The notes under the pieces: generated by a model | The model's input: the letters and a program-made list of their open reading frames with translations, nothing else | Told to the model about the DNA's origin: nothing | Databases searched by the model: none | Translations under genes and position numbers: made by a program | Part shown: one piece after another, positions 27,201 through 36,177 of the stretch | Layout: each line of letters opens with the position of its first letter | Numbering within the stretch: the first letter of the stretch is position 1 | Origin: Xenorhabdus koppenhoeferi | Lineage (GTDB): Bacteria; Pseudomonadota; Gammaproteobacteria; Enterobacterales; Enterobacteriaceae | Direction: 5' to 3' | Assembly (NCBI RefSeq): GCF_900116635.1 | Contig: NZ_FPBJ01000002.1 | Coordinates: 94,001 to 158,000, forward strand | Length of the DNA stretch: 64,000 nt

Positions 27201-30200
27201 GGGTTGCTGCAAGGGACACGATTCCGTTTAATGAATACTGCAACTGATTGGGGCAATAATAACGATATCCGAACCGCAGGATTGAGTTCATTTGGTATTG
27301 GGGGAACAAATGTTCATATCACGATCCAATCTATCTTAGATCGAATCAGTAGCGAGCAAGATCGCCCAGAACTGATTACACTCTCCAGTAAAAGCAAAGA
27401 AGGCTTGATTAAAACGGCGGAAACATTAGGCCATTTTTTAAATGCAGATACCCACACGAAATCGCTTTCTGATATTGCTTACACCCTCCAAATCGGGCGA
27501 GGGGAACATGAATATCGCACATCGTTTGTGGTAGATAATGCAGAAGAACTCAAAAACGCTTTATTGCATGTCAAAGAGACAAACAACATCGCCGAAATCT
27601 CCTTTGACCAAACACCGCGTATTGTCTTTATGTTCCCGGGTCAGGGGGCACAATATATCAATATGGCGAGGGATTTATACAAGGAATTGGGGATTTTCAG
27701 AAAGCATCTTGATGAGTGTCACGAATATCTCTTCGAGAGATTCGGCATTAATTTACTGGCATTGCTCTATGATGAAAAGAATCAAGACAGTGTAGAAAAA
27801 CTCCGCAATACGCAATTTACCCAACCCATTATTTTTGCCATCTCTTATTCTCTGGCTAAGAGTCTGGAAGCGTTAGGTATAGAAGCCAAAGCCATGATTG
27901 GCCATAGCATCGGTGAATATGTGGCTGCCGCAATGGCAGGCGTGATGACGCTGGATGAGGCTTTAGAACTTGTCGCTGTCAGAGGCCTTATCATGCAGGA
28001 ATGTGAGCCGGGAGCGATGCTGAGTGTTTCGGCTGGCAGAGAAGAGATTGAACCTTATTTAACTGATGAAGTGACGTTAGCCACGGTGAATTCATCAATG
28101 GCCTGCGTTATCGCGGGATCGCAGGCTGAAGTTGAAAAAGTACAGCTTGCGTTGGCGGATAAAAATTACCGCACCCGATTATTGGAAACCTCTCATGCGT
28201 TTCATACGGCAATGATGAAACCTGCGGTCGGGAAGTTTAAACAGGCGCTGAAGAAGATAAAATGGAGAAAGCCCAATAAAGCCTATATCTCCAATGTCAC
28301 CGGTCAATGGATCACGGCAAAACAAGCCAATTCCATTGATTATTGGGTTGCCCATTTGTGTGAAACAGTCGAATTCCACCAAGGTATTATGACTTGTCTG
28401 GAACAGCCCGATCTGAATGCCTTTATCGAAGTCGGGCCGGGCAGAACATTGTCTACGTTTGTTAAGCAGGTTATCGGAACAAATACCGATACCTCTGTTA
28501 TTAATGTGATGCGGCATCCATTAGAAGAAGAAAATGACAGAGCCTATTTATTAAAACTGCTTGGTCAGCTTTGGATGAAGGGCTATGCCATTAATTGGTC
28601 GGTTATTTATCAGGATGTCAAGCCAGGAAGAGTCAGTCTGCCCGGTTATCAGTTTATCCCAGAAAAAATGGGATCCGGAAACTCACAGGCCAGTTCAAAT
28701 CAGGCGGAGAAAATAACTGAAACCCGGATACAAAAAAATACTATTTCAGACTGGCTGTATGGTGAAATATGGCAGGATGCGCTCTTACCCAATAAATCGA
28801 ATCAATCTGAAGTTAAAACCGCTTTGTGCTTTGTTCCGGGTATGGAATGGTGCGAGCCGCTTAGCCGCCATCTGAATATTGATGAAAAATCAATAAGGTT
28901 TGTGTTATCAGGTGATGATTACACCTCTGTGAACAATGTGATTACATTGGCCGCAGGTGAAGTCAGCCATTTCGAAAAGCTCTTCCATGAATTAAAAGAA
29001 AATCAGTTACAACCTGATTCGGTCATATTTGCCTGGCCTTTATCCGGTCATCGTGATTTAAAAAACACGTGGTTTTCTGCCATTACGTTGCTTCAGGCAT
29101 GGGCAACGGTAGGCAATATGGGGGATTTCCGTTTATTGCTGGTGAACACCGAGCAGCCTGAATCCGGCATGCTCAAGGGCCTGGTCAAAGTCATTACTCA
29201 GGAAGTCAGCAAATGCCATCCCAGATTAGTCCAAATCAATACCACAGAATCGATTGAAAACACCTGTGAGATATTAACGGAAGAGCTGTTAGCCACAGAC
29301 GGGCGTTTTATCGTTTGCCGGACAGAAGGGCGTTATTCTGAACAAGTCTATGAACGGCTTAACGTGGAGCCACAGAAAAAGCATTCGCTCCTGAAACAGC
29401 AGGGCACCTACCTGATTACTGGCGGACTGGGTGATTTAGGTTTGCTGTTTGCAGAATATCTTTTGAAAGAATATCAGGCAACCGTGATCTTGTCTGGCCG
29501 CCGGGAATTACCTGACAGGCATGAATGGCAACAGGCAACTCAAGCAGATTTGCCGACCACTAACCTATTGCAACAACTGAATAAACTGGCCGATCTTGGC
29601 AGAGGCGATGTGGTTTATTATCCGGCTGATGTGGCTGATAAATCTGCCATGCAACGCTTATTGCAGACAATAGACGAGCAACATGGAGCATTGAATGGCA
29701 TCATCTGTGCCGCGGGTGTGACGGAAGGCGATTCGTTTCAGGGCATTAACCGGATAACGCTGGATGCGTGTTCGCCACAAATAGAAACCAAAGTTGAAGC
29801 TTATAAAATTCTGGCGGAATTGACCGAACACCAGCCACTGGATTTTTGTCTGCTTTGTTCTTCAATCGCTTCAATGCTGGGGGGCTTAAGTTTTTCTGCC
29901 TATAGCTCTGTCAGTGCATTTGCTGATGCGTTTGCAAGACAACAAAACCAGCAAGGCAAGCCCTGGATTAGCATTAACTGGGATGGATGGGTGTTTGAAC
30001 GCAATGATTCCGGTGATGCGCTGGGTTCCTCATTGAGCCAGCTTTTAATTGAACCGGATGAAGGCATTCAGATTCTGGAACGTGTTTTACAATCACCATT
30101 GCACGGGCAAATTATTGTCTCTACCGGTGATTTGAATCAACGTTTTGAACAATGGGTCGGTTCTCATTTAAAAGCCTTTGATATTAATAAAATCAGTCAA

Positions 30201-33200
30201 TCTCACAGGAAAACCATTTCCAAAGATCAGATAGTGGAAACCATCGTTTCAATCTGGAAAGATTTCTTAAAAATCACACAGATTAACCGTGAAGATAACT
30301 TTTTTGAATTAGGTGCCAATTCGTTGGATTTGGTTCAAGTTAATAAAAGATTAACGGATGCGTTAGAGATTGATATCTCAGTCGTGGATATGTTCAGTTA
30401 TTCCACCTCAGAATTACTGGCTGATTACATAACAAGTCAATATGGAATAGTCAGCAAAAATGATAGCCAGCATGAACAGCTAGATAATAGTGACTATGTA
30501 GCAGAATACGTTGTTAAACCGGATACGGTTTTCGATAAACATATTGCTTTCGATAAACATATTGCAATTGTCGGTATGGCAGGAAAATTCCCGGGCGCTG
30601 AAGATATTTATGAGTTTTGGGATAATTTATGCTATGGCAAAGAATCAATCAGCATAATGAGCAAGGAAGAATTAATTGAATCAGGCATTGATTCAGACTT
30701 ATTGGATGATCCGAATTATGTTCGTGCCAAAGGTATTATGCCGCATTCAGGTGAATTTGATGCTGAATTCTTTGGTTATACACCTTATGAAGCACGTCAA
30801 ATGGACCCACAGGTTCGGGCGATGCACATTTGCAGTTGGCAGGCATTGCAGGATGCGGGGATCTCACCCAAAAACAACAAGCTGAAAATTGGTTTATATA
30901 CTGCGGCATCAGGAAATTTACCGTGGCTGGCACAAGCAATGGCAACGGCAGAAGGCAATGCCGGTCAATATAGTGCGATGGTCGTGGCAGACAAAGACTA
31001 TATGTCGACCAGTGTGTCATATAAATTAAATTTGTCCGGGCCAAGTATGGTGATTTCAACAGCCTGTTCTTCATCGCTGGTTGCTGTGAACGAAGCGATT
31101 AAATCACTGCGTACGGGTGAATGTGATGTTGCACTGGCGGGTGGTGTTTCAATTACGTTGCCAATTAAAGCCGGATATTTATTTGAAGAAGGCATGATTT
31201 ATTCTAAAGATGGAAAATGCCGGCCATTTGATATTCAGGCTAACGGAACGGTATTTAGTGATGGCGTTGGTGTGGTCGTTCTGAAACCCCTGAAACAAGC
31301 GATAGCAGACAAAGATAATATTTATGCGACCATCATCGGCAGTGGTATTAACAATGATGGGGGGATGAAAGTCGGTTACACCGCACCGAGTACAAAAGGT
31401 CAGGTTGACGTTATTCAGGCCGCATTGCGGGATGCAAATGTTTCATCAGAATCGATTAATTTTGTAGAGACACATGGCACGGGCACGAATTTGGGTGATC
31501 CGATTGAATTTAATGCCCTGAAACAAGCTTTCTCAACGGATAAAAAGAGTTATTGCAGAATCGGCAGTGTGAAATCGAATATTGGTCATCTCAATTTCGC
31601 TTCAGGTGTCACCGGGCTGATAAAAGCGGCATTATCCATCAAGAATAAGGTATTGCCGCCAACGCTGCATTTTACCCGTCCCAATAAAGAAATGGATATT
31701 GCGAATAGTCCATTTATGGTGAATAACCAATATACGGAACTGCATGACAGTAAACATCCGATTAGGGCCGGTGTCAGTTCCTTTGGTCTTGGCGGCACGA
31801 ATGTGCATCTTGTGCTGGAAGAGTATCGGGCTGACCAAAATAAATTATCCGGGAAAAATACAAATAATCGATTGCCATTGATTCTATCGGCACCGGACGA
31901 GAAATCATTGCAGTCCTATAAGAAACAGTTAAAGCAAGTTATTCAGAGTGATAATCAAAAGCTGAATATCAGTGATTTCACTTACAGCCTGATGCAAAGA
32001 GAGACAATGGCATCACAATTTATTGCGGTCGTGAATAACCGTGATGAATTGATTAATGCACTCTCTTCAACAGAAAAAGACAATATTAATCTATCACGCG
32101 GGATTAAGCGGAAAGTGGTGTTTTTGTTCCCTGGTCAAGGTTCACAATATATCTCGATGGGACAAGATCTTTATAAGCATAATGTATTATTCAGACAGTG
32201 GTGTGATAAAGGGTTTGTGATTGCGAAAGAGTATTGCACAACAGATTTGAAAGCGTTGCTGATTAATGGTTCTCAGGAACAGCCTATTTATGAAACTGAA
32301 TTTGTTCAGCCATTGTTGTTTATTATTGAATATGCTTTGGCACAGGTTCTGCAATCTTATGATATTACTTCTGATGCAATGATAGGTCACAGTCTGGGAG
32401 AATATGTAGCCGCGACCCTCGCTGGTGTATTCTCATATGAAGATGCAATTAAAATTATCTGCATTCGGGGCAGATATATGCAATCGACAGAAACGGCGGC
32501 TATGCTCTCTGTTATGGCGTCTTCAGATAAAGTGAAGGAAATCTTACCGGAAAATCTTGATATTGCCCTGGATAACAGCAGTGAACTTTGTGTTGTAGCG
32601 GGCTCAGATGAGGCAATGACGCAATTTGAAGAAATCTGCCATACAGAATCGATAAAAACCAAACGTCTGGAAATCAAAAGAGCTTTCCATACCCGTTATA
32701 TGGACCCGGTTCTGGAAGAATATGGTCAGGCTCTTAAAGGCATCACACTCAATAAACCTCAAATCGATTTTATATCGAATGTGACAGGCGAATGGGTTGA
32801 TCACAAACGTGTGACAGAAAGTGATTATTGGGTTGATCATATTCGTCAGCCTGTCCGCTTCAGACAATCTATTGCAACGGCCTTAGAAAATGAACACTGT
32901 TTGTTTATCGAAGTGGGGCCAGGTCGTGGACTTTCGACGTTAGTTCAAAATCATTCAGACTATAATACCAACCACGCTTGTCTCTCGTGGCAGGGCCATA
33001 AGACCAAAGGGATGAGCCACCATAATGAGCTGATAGAAAAATTAGCCATGATTGCTTTATATGGTATCCGTGTTAATTGGCAGCAGGAGATCAATGAGCA
33101 GCAACCTGAATTAATTCATTTGCCGCCAACCCCCATACGCGGAAAAGCGTATCCGACTGATATTAAAAGATTGCAGGCATTATTTTCTGGTAACCCGCCG

Positions 33201-34565
33201 AGCGTTGCCGAAGAGACTGAAAAAGAGGAGAAAATAAATACCAACCCGATCAGTCGGGGAAAAGTATCGGACAGTGCTATTGATCAATTAGGCGCTATTT
33301 GGAAGCTCATTCTGGGTATCGATAAAATCGAAAACAGTGATGATTTTATTTCTCTGGGCGGCAGTTCACTTTCAGCAGTACAGGTGATTGCAAAAGCGAA
33401 GGAGATAAACTTGCCTATTAACATCAATATGTTGTTGTCAGGTAAAACCCTGTTTGAAATAAATCAACTATTGGGCAATGAGAATAACACGGAATATAAG
33501 ACTCAGCGTTGGACATTCAATGAAAAATTTTCTCCCGAATTATACCCGGAATATGCCAGTTGCCTGTATTCAGCCGTCAGAGAAAAATTGAAACATGAAC
33601 ATCAATTAGACTGTAGTGATGCACTGATGCTGGTTTCAGACGGTAGCCCATTATTGGGTATCGTATTACAACAGTGTGAAAATGAAACTCAATTATCTCA
33701 TCAGGAGGTTAATTTTGGCCGTATTCTTGGCTGGCCTGCCTTAGATGAAAGTTATTCCTTCTCTTATGCCAAGAAATTCTTTGATGATTATGAATCCTAT
33801 CGCAATTACTGTGAAAAAGAGTTATCTCTCGGGCATGTCGTCATTGTAACAGGAAGTGATTACTATTTGCCTTTCTCACCTTCATACGGTTTATCGGAAG
33901 CGGAATATATAGCAAGACCGTTATTCCGGGATATCGTTTTGGATGATGAGGTCATTCCACACGCGTTTGTCTTGGTTGGAAAGACCGATTCAGGTTATCA
34001 AGTCTACGACGGCAGCTTCCAATACTTTGGGGAAATTACCGAACAGGAATTTGAAAAAACGGTGATTGGATTCAGGGGATTAGATTTCATGCAATCACAT
34101 GAAGTCTTTAAGAAATCCCGCCCCTATTTGGTGATTACTGTCAATTGTGATGGTGATTTTCCTGATAGCGAAGCACAACAAAAGATCATTTTAAACAATC
34201 TGATTAATGATTTCAGAAAAGAAGAAGAGATAAAATACCCTGAAAATGAATTTTCTTGTTATATAGGATTAGCAGCAATCGAAAAACTGATTGAAACTCC
34301 GGCGTTGTTAACGAATAGCACAGTGACTGATTTGGAAGAAATATTTGTACGTTGGCGTGATCAAATCTCTTCATTAAAGCGGTTCCTGATGATTGCCAGG
34401 TCAGCAAGTGCCATTCAACTTGAAAGTTCATTCTCTCTTATCCAGGAAAAAATGGAAGAGTTAATAGTATCGTGTAAAGATCATGATAATGATGGGAATA
34501 AAGTCAATTGCCTGACCCAGATTAAATCTGGATTGGATTCTGTGATTAATATTATTTCCGAATAG
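24291..34565 (+). CDS. xcnF: Xenocoumacin PKS XcnF (KS-ACP, KS-AT-KR-ACP, KS-AT-ACP, C-terminal domain)
   Basis: A 3424-residue three-module PKS. Module 1 has KS1 (active Cys 177) and ACP1 (Ser 518) but no AT. Module 2 has KS2 (Cys 761), AT (GHSIG, Ser 1206, SHAFH), KR (TGGLGDLG near 1710) and ACP2 (Ser 2011). Module 3 has KS3 (Cys 2259), AT (GHSLG, Ser 2701, RAFH) and ACP3 (Ser 3026). The AT motifs fit malonyl. With XcnL these give four C2 additions onto leucine, and the KR placement fits a dihydroisocoumarin with one ring hydroxyl lost. Residues about 3070-3424 are not a GxSxG thioesterase. They have Cys 3091, His 3224 and Asp 3240 in a BtrH-N-like, papain-like arrangement that may release the product. 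An 18-bp duplication sits before KS3. Confidence 0.93.
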   Translation: MVNNVTGLEVAIVGMAGQFPGADNVHDFWEMLCDGKEGISRFTQETLENNGISSEEYLNEDYVPVKGIINKPYHFAADYFAINHPDAEKMDPQTRLMIETCWQALNHAGIDAKDYPGEIGVYAGAGNQWSWFNTLNTEFNSSAELFHVATLNDSAFCSRISYLLNLRGPSVTIQTACSTSLVAVHTACQALQAGECDIALAGGVSVTHPHQAGYRYQEGMINSIDGKTRVFDEQAGGTVFSNGVGVVTLKRLTDAIEDNDRIYAVIKGSAINNDGNDKISFTAPSALGQEKVIRAALNVSEIDPASISYIETHGTGTVLGDPIEIAALDAIFHGQPSCAIGSVKSNVGHCDTAAGVISLIKLSLCVYFKILVPSINFEKANKKLALEKTPFHVNTQTKPWVTQNNAPINAGVSAFGVGGTNAHLILQEFSERAESVSAEHLNYQELPNRIEFKPSIKKETASVFNEEQDNEEQEVSVDFAEKIDINSILKEMLNVLTAYFPNKNISKDDNFFDVGASSLHIVQLHEKINAHYAIKLSINDLYRYTTCQKISEKIYDVINETPRKTTRKSKKVANGKTSNRIKTTHHDYPENAIAVVGISGRFPGSHNVREYWKNILSGKEGISFFTDDELIDAGIPEYIFKNKHYVRAKGIVENALDFDKTAFGYTMREAQYMDPQFRLLHEITWEVLDDAGYGNPRYRPVTGLFASSGSNYEWLDRVKEEVKDTTEQFSIGLLNDREFLTTRIAYKLNLTGPAVTVQSACSSSALAITLACQSLRVNQCDLALAGGVSITVPVKSGYMYVNGMVNSADGHCKPFSEDASGTVFSDGIGMVALKRLEDAIDNNDHIYGVIAGYGVNNDGYEKAGFTAPSANGQAACIKQSLAMAGISANDVGYLEAHGTATLVGDDIELEGVKNALSVADDNPSICHIGSVKSNLGHTDSAAGVAGFIKTLLTVKHKKIPPTCHTEKNDHGLLQGTRFRLMNTATDWGNNNDIRTAGLSSFGIGGTNVHITIQSILDRISSEQDRPELITLSSKSKEGLIKTAETLGHFLNADTHTKSLSDIAYTLQIGRGEHEYRTSFVVDNAEELKNALLHVKETNNIAEISFDQTPRIVFMFPGQGAQYINMARDLYKELGIFRKHLDECHEYLFERFGINLLALLYDEKNQDSVEKLRNTQFTQPIIFAISYSLAKSLEALGIEAKAMIGHSIGEYVAAAMAGVMTLDEALELVAVRGLIMQECEPGAMLSVSAGREEIEPYLTDEVTLATVNSSMACVIAGSQAEVEKVQLALADKNYRTRLLETSHAFHTAMMKPAVGKFKQALKKIKWRKPNKAYISNVTGQWITAKQANSIDYWVAHLCETVEFHQGIMTCLEQPDLNAFIEVGPGRTLSTFVKQVIGTNTDTSVINVMRHPLEEENDRAYLLKLLGQLWMKGYAINWSVIYQDVKPGRVSLPGYQFIPEKMGSGNSQASSNQAEKITETRIQKNTISDWLYGEIWQDALLPNKSNQSEVKTALCFVPGMEWCEPLSRHLNIDEKSIRFVLSGDDYTSVNNVITLAAGEVSHFEKLFHELKENQLQPDSVIFAWPLSGHRDLKNTWFSAITLLQAWATVGNMGDFRLLLVNTEQPESGMLKGLVKVITQEVSKCHPRLVQINTTESIENTCEILTEELLATDGRFIVCRTEGRYSEQVYERLNVEPQKKHSLLKQQGTYLITGGLGDLGLLFAEYLLKEYQATVILSGRRELPDRHEWQQATQADLPTTNLLQQLNKLADLGRGDVVYYPADVADKSAMQRLLQTIDEQHGALNGIICAAGVTEGDSFQGINRITLDACSPQIETKVEAYKILAELTEHQPLDFCLLCSSIASMLGGLSFSAYSSVSAFADAFARQQNQQGKPWISINWDGWVFERNDSGDALGSSLSQLLIEPDEGIQILERVLQSPLHGQIIVSTGDLNQRFEQWVGSHLKAFDINKISQSHRKTISKDQIVETIVSIWKDFLKITQINREDNFFELGANSLDLVQVNKRLTDALEIDISVVDMFSYSTSELLADYITSQYGIVSKNDSQHEQLDNSDYVAEYVVKPDTVFDKHIAFDKHIAIVGMAGKFPGAEDIYEFWDNLCYGKESISIMSKEELIESGIDSDLLDDPNYVRAKGIMPHSGEFDAEFFGYTPYEARQMDPQVRAMHICSWQALQDAGISPKNNKLKIGLYTAASGNLPWLAQAMATAEGNAGQYSAMVVADKDYMSTSVSYKLNLSGPSMVISTACSSSLVAVNEAIKSLRTGECDVALAGGVSITLPIKAGYLFEEGMIYSKDGKCRPFDIQANGTVFSDGVGVVVLKPLKQAIADKDNIYATIIGSGINNDGGMKVGYTAPSTKGQVDVIQAALRDANVSSESINFVETHGTGTNLGDPIEFNALKQAFSTDKKSYCRIGSVKSNIGHLNFASGVTGLIKAALSIKNKVLPPTLHFTRPNKEMDIANSPFMVNNQYTELHDSKHPIRAGVSSFGLGGTNVHLVLEEYRADQNKLSGKNTNNRLPLILSAPDEKSLQSYKKQLKQVIQSDNQKLNISDFTYSLMQRETMASQFIAVVNNRDELINALSSTEKDNINLSRGIKRKVVFLFPGQGSQYISMGQDLYKHNVLFRQWCDKGFVIAKEYCTTDLKALLINGSQEQPIYETEFVQPLLFIIEYALAQVLQSYDITSDAMIGHSLGEYVAATLAGVFSYEDAIKIICIRGRYMQSTETAAMLSVMASSDKVKEILPENLDIALDNSSELCVVAGSDEAMTQFEEICHTESIKTKRLEIKRAFHTRYMDPVLEEYGQALKGITLNKPQIDFISNVTGEWVDHKRVTESDYWVDHIRQPVRFRQSIATALENEHCLFIEVGPGRGLSTLVQNHSDYNTNHACLSWQGHKTKGMSHHNELIEKLAMIALYGIRVNWQQEINEQQPELIHLPPTPIRGKAYPTDIKRLQALFSGNPPSVAEETEKEEKINTNPISRGKVSDSAIDQLGAIWKLILGIDKIENSDDFISLGGSSLSAVQVIAKAKEINLPININMLLSGKTLFEINQLLGNENNTEYKTQRWTFNEKFSPELYPEYASCLYSAVREKLKHEHQLDCSDALMLVSDGSPLLGIVLQQCENETQLSHQEVNFGRILGWPALDESYSFSYAKKFFDDYESYRNYCEKELSLGHVVIVTGSDYYLPFSPSYGLSEAEYIARPLFRDIVLDDEVIPHAFVLVGKTDSGYQVYDGSFQYFGEITEQEFEKTVIGFRGLDFMQSHEVFKKSRPYLVITVNCDGDFPDSEAQQKIILNNLINDFRKEEEIKYPENEFSCYIGLAAIEKLIETPALLTNSTVTDLEEIFVRWRDQISSLKRFLMIARSASAIQLESSFSLIQEKMEELIVSCKDHDNDGNKVNCLTQIKSGLDSVINIISE
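25683..25712 (+). repeat. 15-bp in-frame tandem duplication in the KS1-ACP1 linker of xcnF
   Basis: AATGAAGAGCAAGA plus T or A occurs twice in a row, encoding NEEQD-NEEQE. It lies in a flexible linker and keeps the frame. Confidence 0.85.
30530..30565 (+). repeat. 18-bp perfect in-frame tandem duplication before KS3 of xcnF
   Basis: TTTCGATAAACATATTGC is repeated exactly, encoding FDKHIA twice immediately before the first KS strand (IVGMAGKFPG). Confidence 0.92.
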
Positions 34566-34646
34566 TATGATCTTCCTGAAATTTTAACTTTCAGATTTTA
34601 TTTTTGCTCAATAAATTTCATCATTGAATATTAGGAGTGTTATTGG

Positions 34647-36119
34647 ATGAAAATCAGATTGCTTCTTGCTTTTTTTAGTCTCTTATTTATATCAATGTCT
34701 TTTGCTCAAAATGAATCAACTGACCCTGCGGAACTAAAGGAACAACTGCTTGAATATATGGATGTCGGTAAAATTCCGGGGTTATCATTGATGTTTATTG
34801 ATAAACAAAATAACACCCATTTGATAATGTTAGGAAAACAAAATGAAAACCCAGGAGAAAACGTTAAACCGGAAACTCTATTTGAATTAGGTTCGACAAG
34901 TAAGGCATTTACCGGGTTGATAGCAGCAAAACTGCTTGAAGAGGGAAAAATAAAACCAGAGACAAGCGTTTCTTCTGTCTTGCCAGAACTCTCATTCTAT
35001 TATGAAGATAAACCTGTAGAAGTGAGTTTTATTCAACTGTTACATCATTCATCAGGGGTTCCGTTTTCAAGTGTTGATTTTATTTATGGTGGTTCTGGTC
35101 ATGATTCATTAGCACAGATGATAAAGAACATTGGGCGGATAAATCTTGAGGATAACCCTGATACACGTTATTCCTATGCAACCATTAATTATGATATTGC
35201 AGCCAGAATGATGGAAGTTGTGACACAACAACCTTATGCTGAGTTATTGCAGGATTACGTGTTAACGCCGCTGAAAATGAATGACACGTCCATTGATTCT
35301 GCGGTCAGCAATAAAGCCACGGGATATCAGATAAGTTACCTTGCACCCAGACCTTATGATGCCCCTTTTTTCATTTCTAATATTCCCGCCGGATATATTC
35401 AGACAAATGCAATAGATATGGAAAAATGGCTCCGTTTTCTTATTGAAGATAATGATTCACCATTAAGTCAATATAAGAAACGTATTCTGGAGCCTGACAC
35501 TAAATTACCGACCAATGAGGGCGAAAATGTGCATTATGCACTGGGGTGGTCGATAAATAATGATAAGATCTATCATACCGGAATGAATCCGAATTTCTCC
35601 AGCTTCGTCGGTTTTAATACTCAGTCTCATGTCGCTGTTGTGGTGATGGCGAATGTTAATAGTAATGTTCCGTTTACTATTGGCGAACAAATTCTGCAAC
35701 AACTTTCATCAGGTAATGGCACGATAAAATTAACCTCTGCCAATGATATTGAGTTGTTTGATACTTTTGACAGACTATTTTTAATAGCCAGTGCCTTCCT
35801 TTCCCTGTTTTTAATATGGGTTTCATTTAGAATCTATCGAAATATTGTGAATAAAGACAAACAGCCTCTTTCTGCGATAAAGAAATTTACTGTAATTATT
35901 TTGGTCTTTTTCTGTTTCTCCTTAATGTTTTTATGCTTTTTCTTTCCTTCCATTTTATTGAATATGTCCTGGAATTCATTGATTATCTGGATGCCAATGA
36001 GTTTCATATTGATGTTAACGCTGTTAATGTCAACGTTAGTCATGAGTCTGATTAATCTGCTGATTATATTTTTCAAACATATATCGTATGCCAAAAACCA
36101 GAGTCTTTATCTCCGGTAA
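34647..36119 (+). CDS. xcnG: Prodrug-activating D-asparaginyl peptidase XcnG
   Basis: A 490-residue serine hydrolase of the class C beta-lactamase/DD-peptidase family. A signal peptide spans about 1-20 (cleavage near SFA-QNE). The catalytic motifs are S83-T-S-K86, Tyr 177 (YAT in place of the usual YxN) and H310-T-G. Three C-terminal hydrophobic segments at about 377-395, 413-436 and 446-476 anchor it in the inner membrane, with the active site in the periplasm. XcnG is known to cut the acyl-D-Asn leader from prexenocoumacins, coupling activation to secretion and giving self-protection. It sits between xcnF and xcnH with GGAG before the ATG. Confidence 0.93.
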   Translation: MKIRLLLAFFSLLFISMSFAQNESTDPAELKEQLLEYMDVGKIPGLSLMFIDKQNNTHLIMLGKQNENPGENVKPETLFELGSTSKAFTGLIAAKLLEEGKIKPETSVSSVLPELSFYYEDKPVEVSFIQLLHHSSGVPFSSVDFIYGGSGHDSLAQMIKNIGRINLEDNPDTRYSYATINYDIAARMMEVVTQQPYAELLQDYVLTPLKMNDTSIDSAVSNKATGYQISYLAPRPYDAPFFISNIPAGYIQTNAIDMEKWLRFLIEDNDSPLSQYKKRILEPDTKLPTNEGENVHYALGWSINNDKIYHTGMNPNFSSFVGFNTQSHVAVVVMANVNSNVPFTIGEQILQQLSSGNGTIKLTSANDIELFDTFDRLFLIASAFLSLFLIWVSFRIYRNIVNKDKQPLSAIKKFTVIILVFFCFSLMFLCFFFPSILLNMSWNSLIIWMPMSFILMLTLLMSTLVMSLINLLIIFFKHISYAKNQSLYLR

Positions 36120-36177
36120 AAATATTAAATTAGACTTTGGTTATTTAACTTATCGATATCAATTAGGTTGTTAATAT

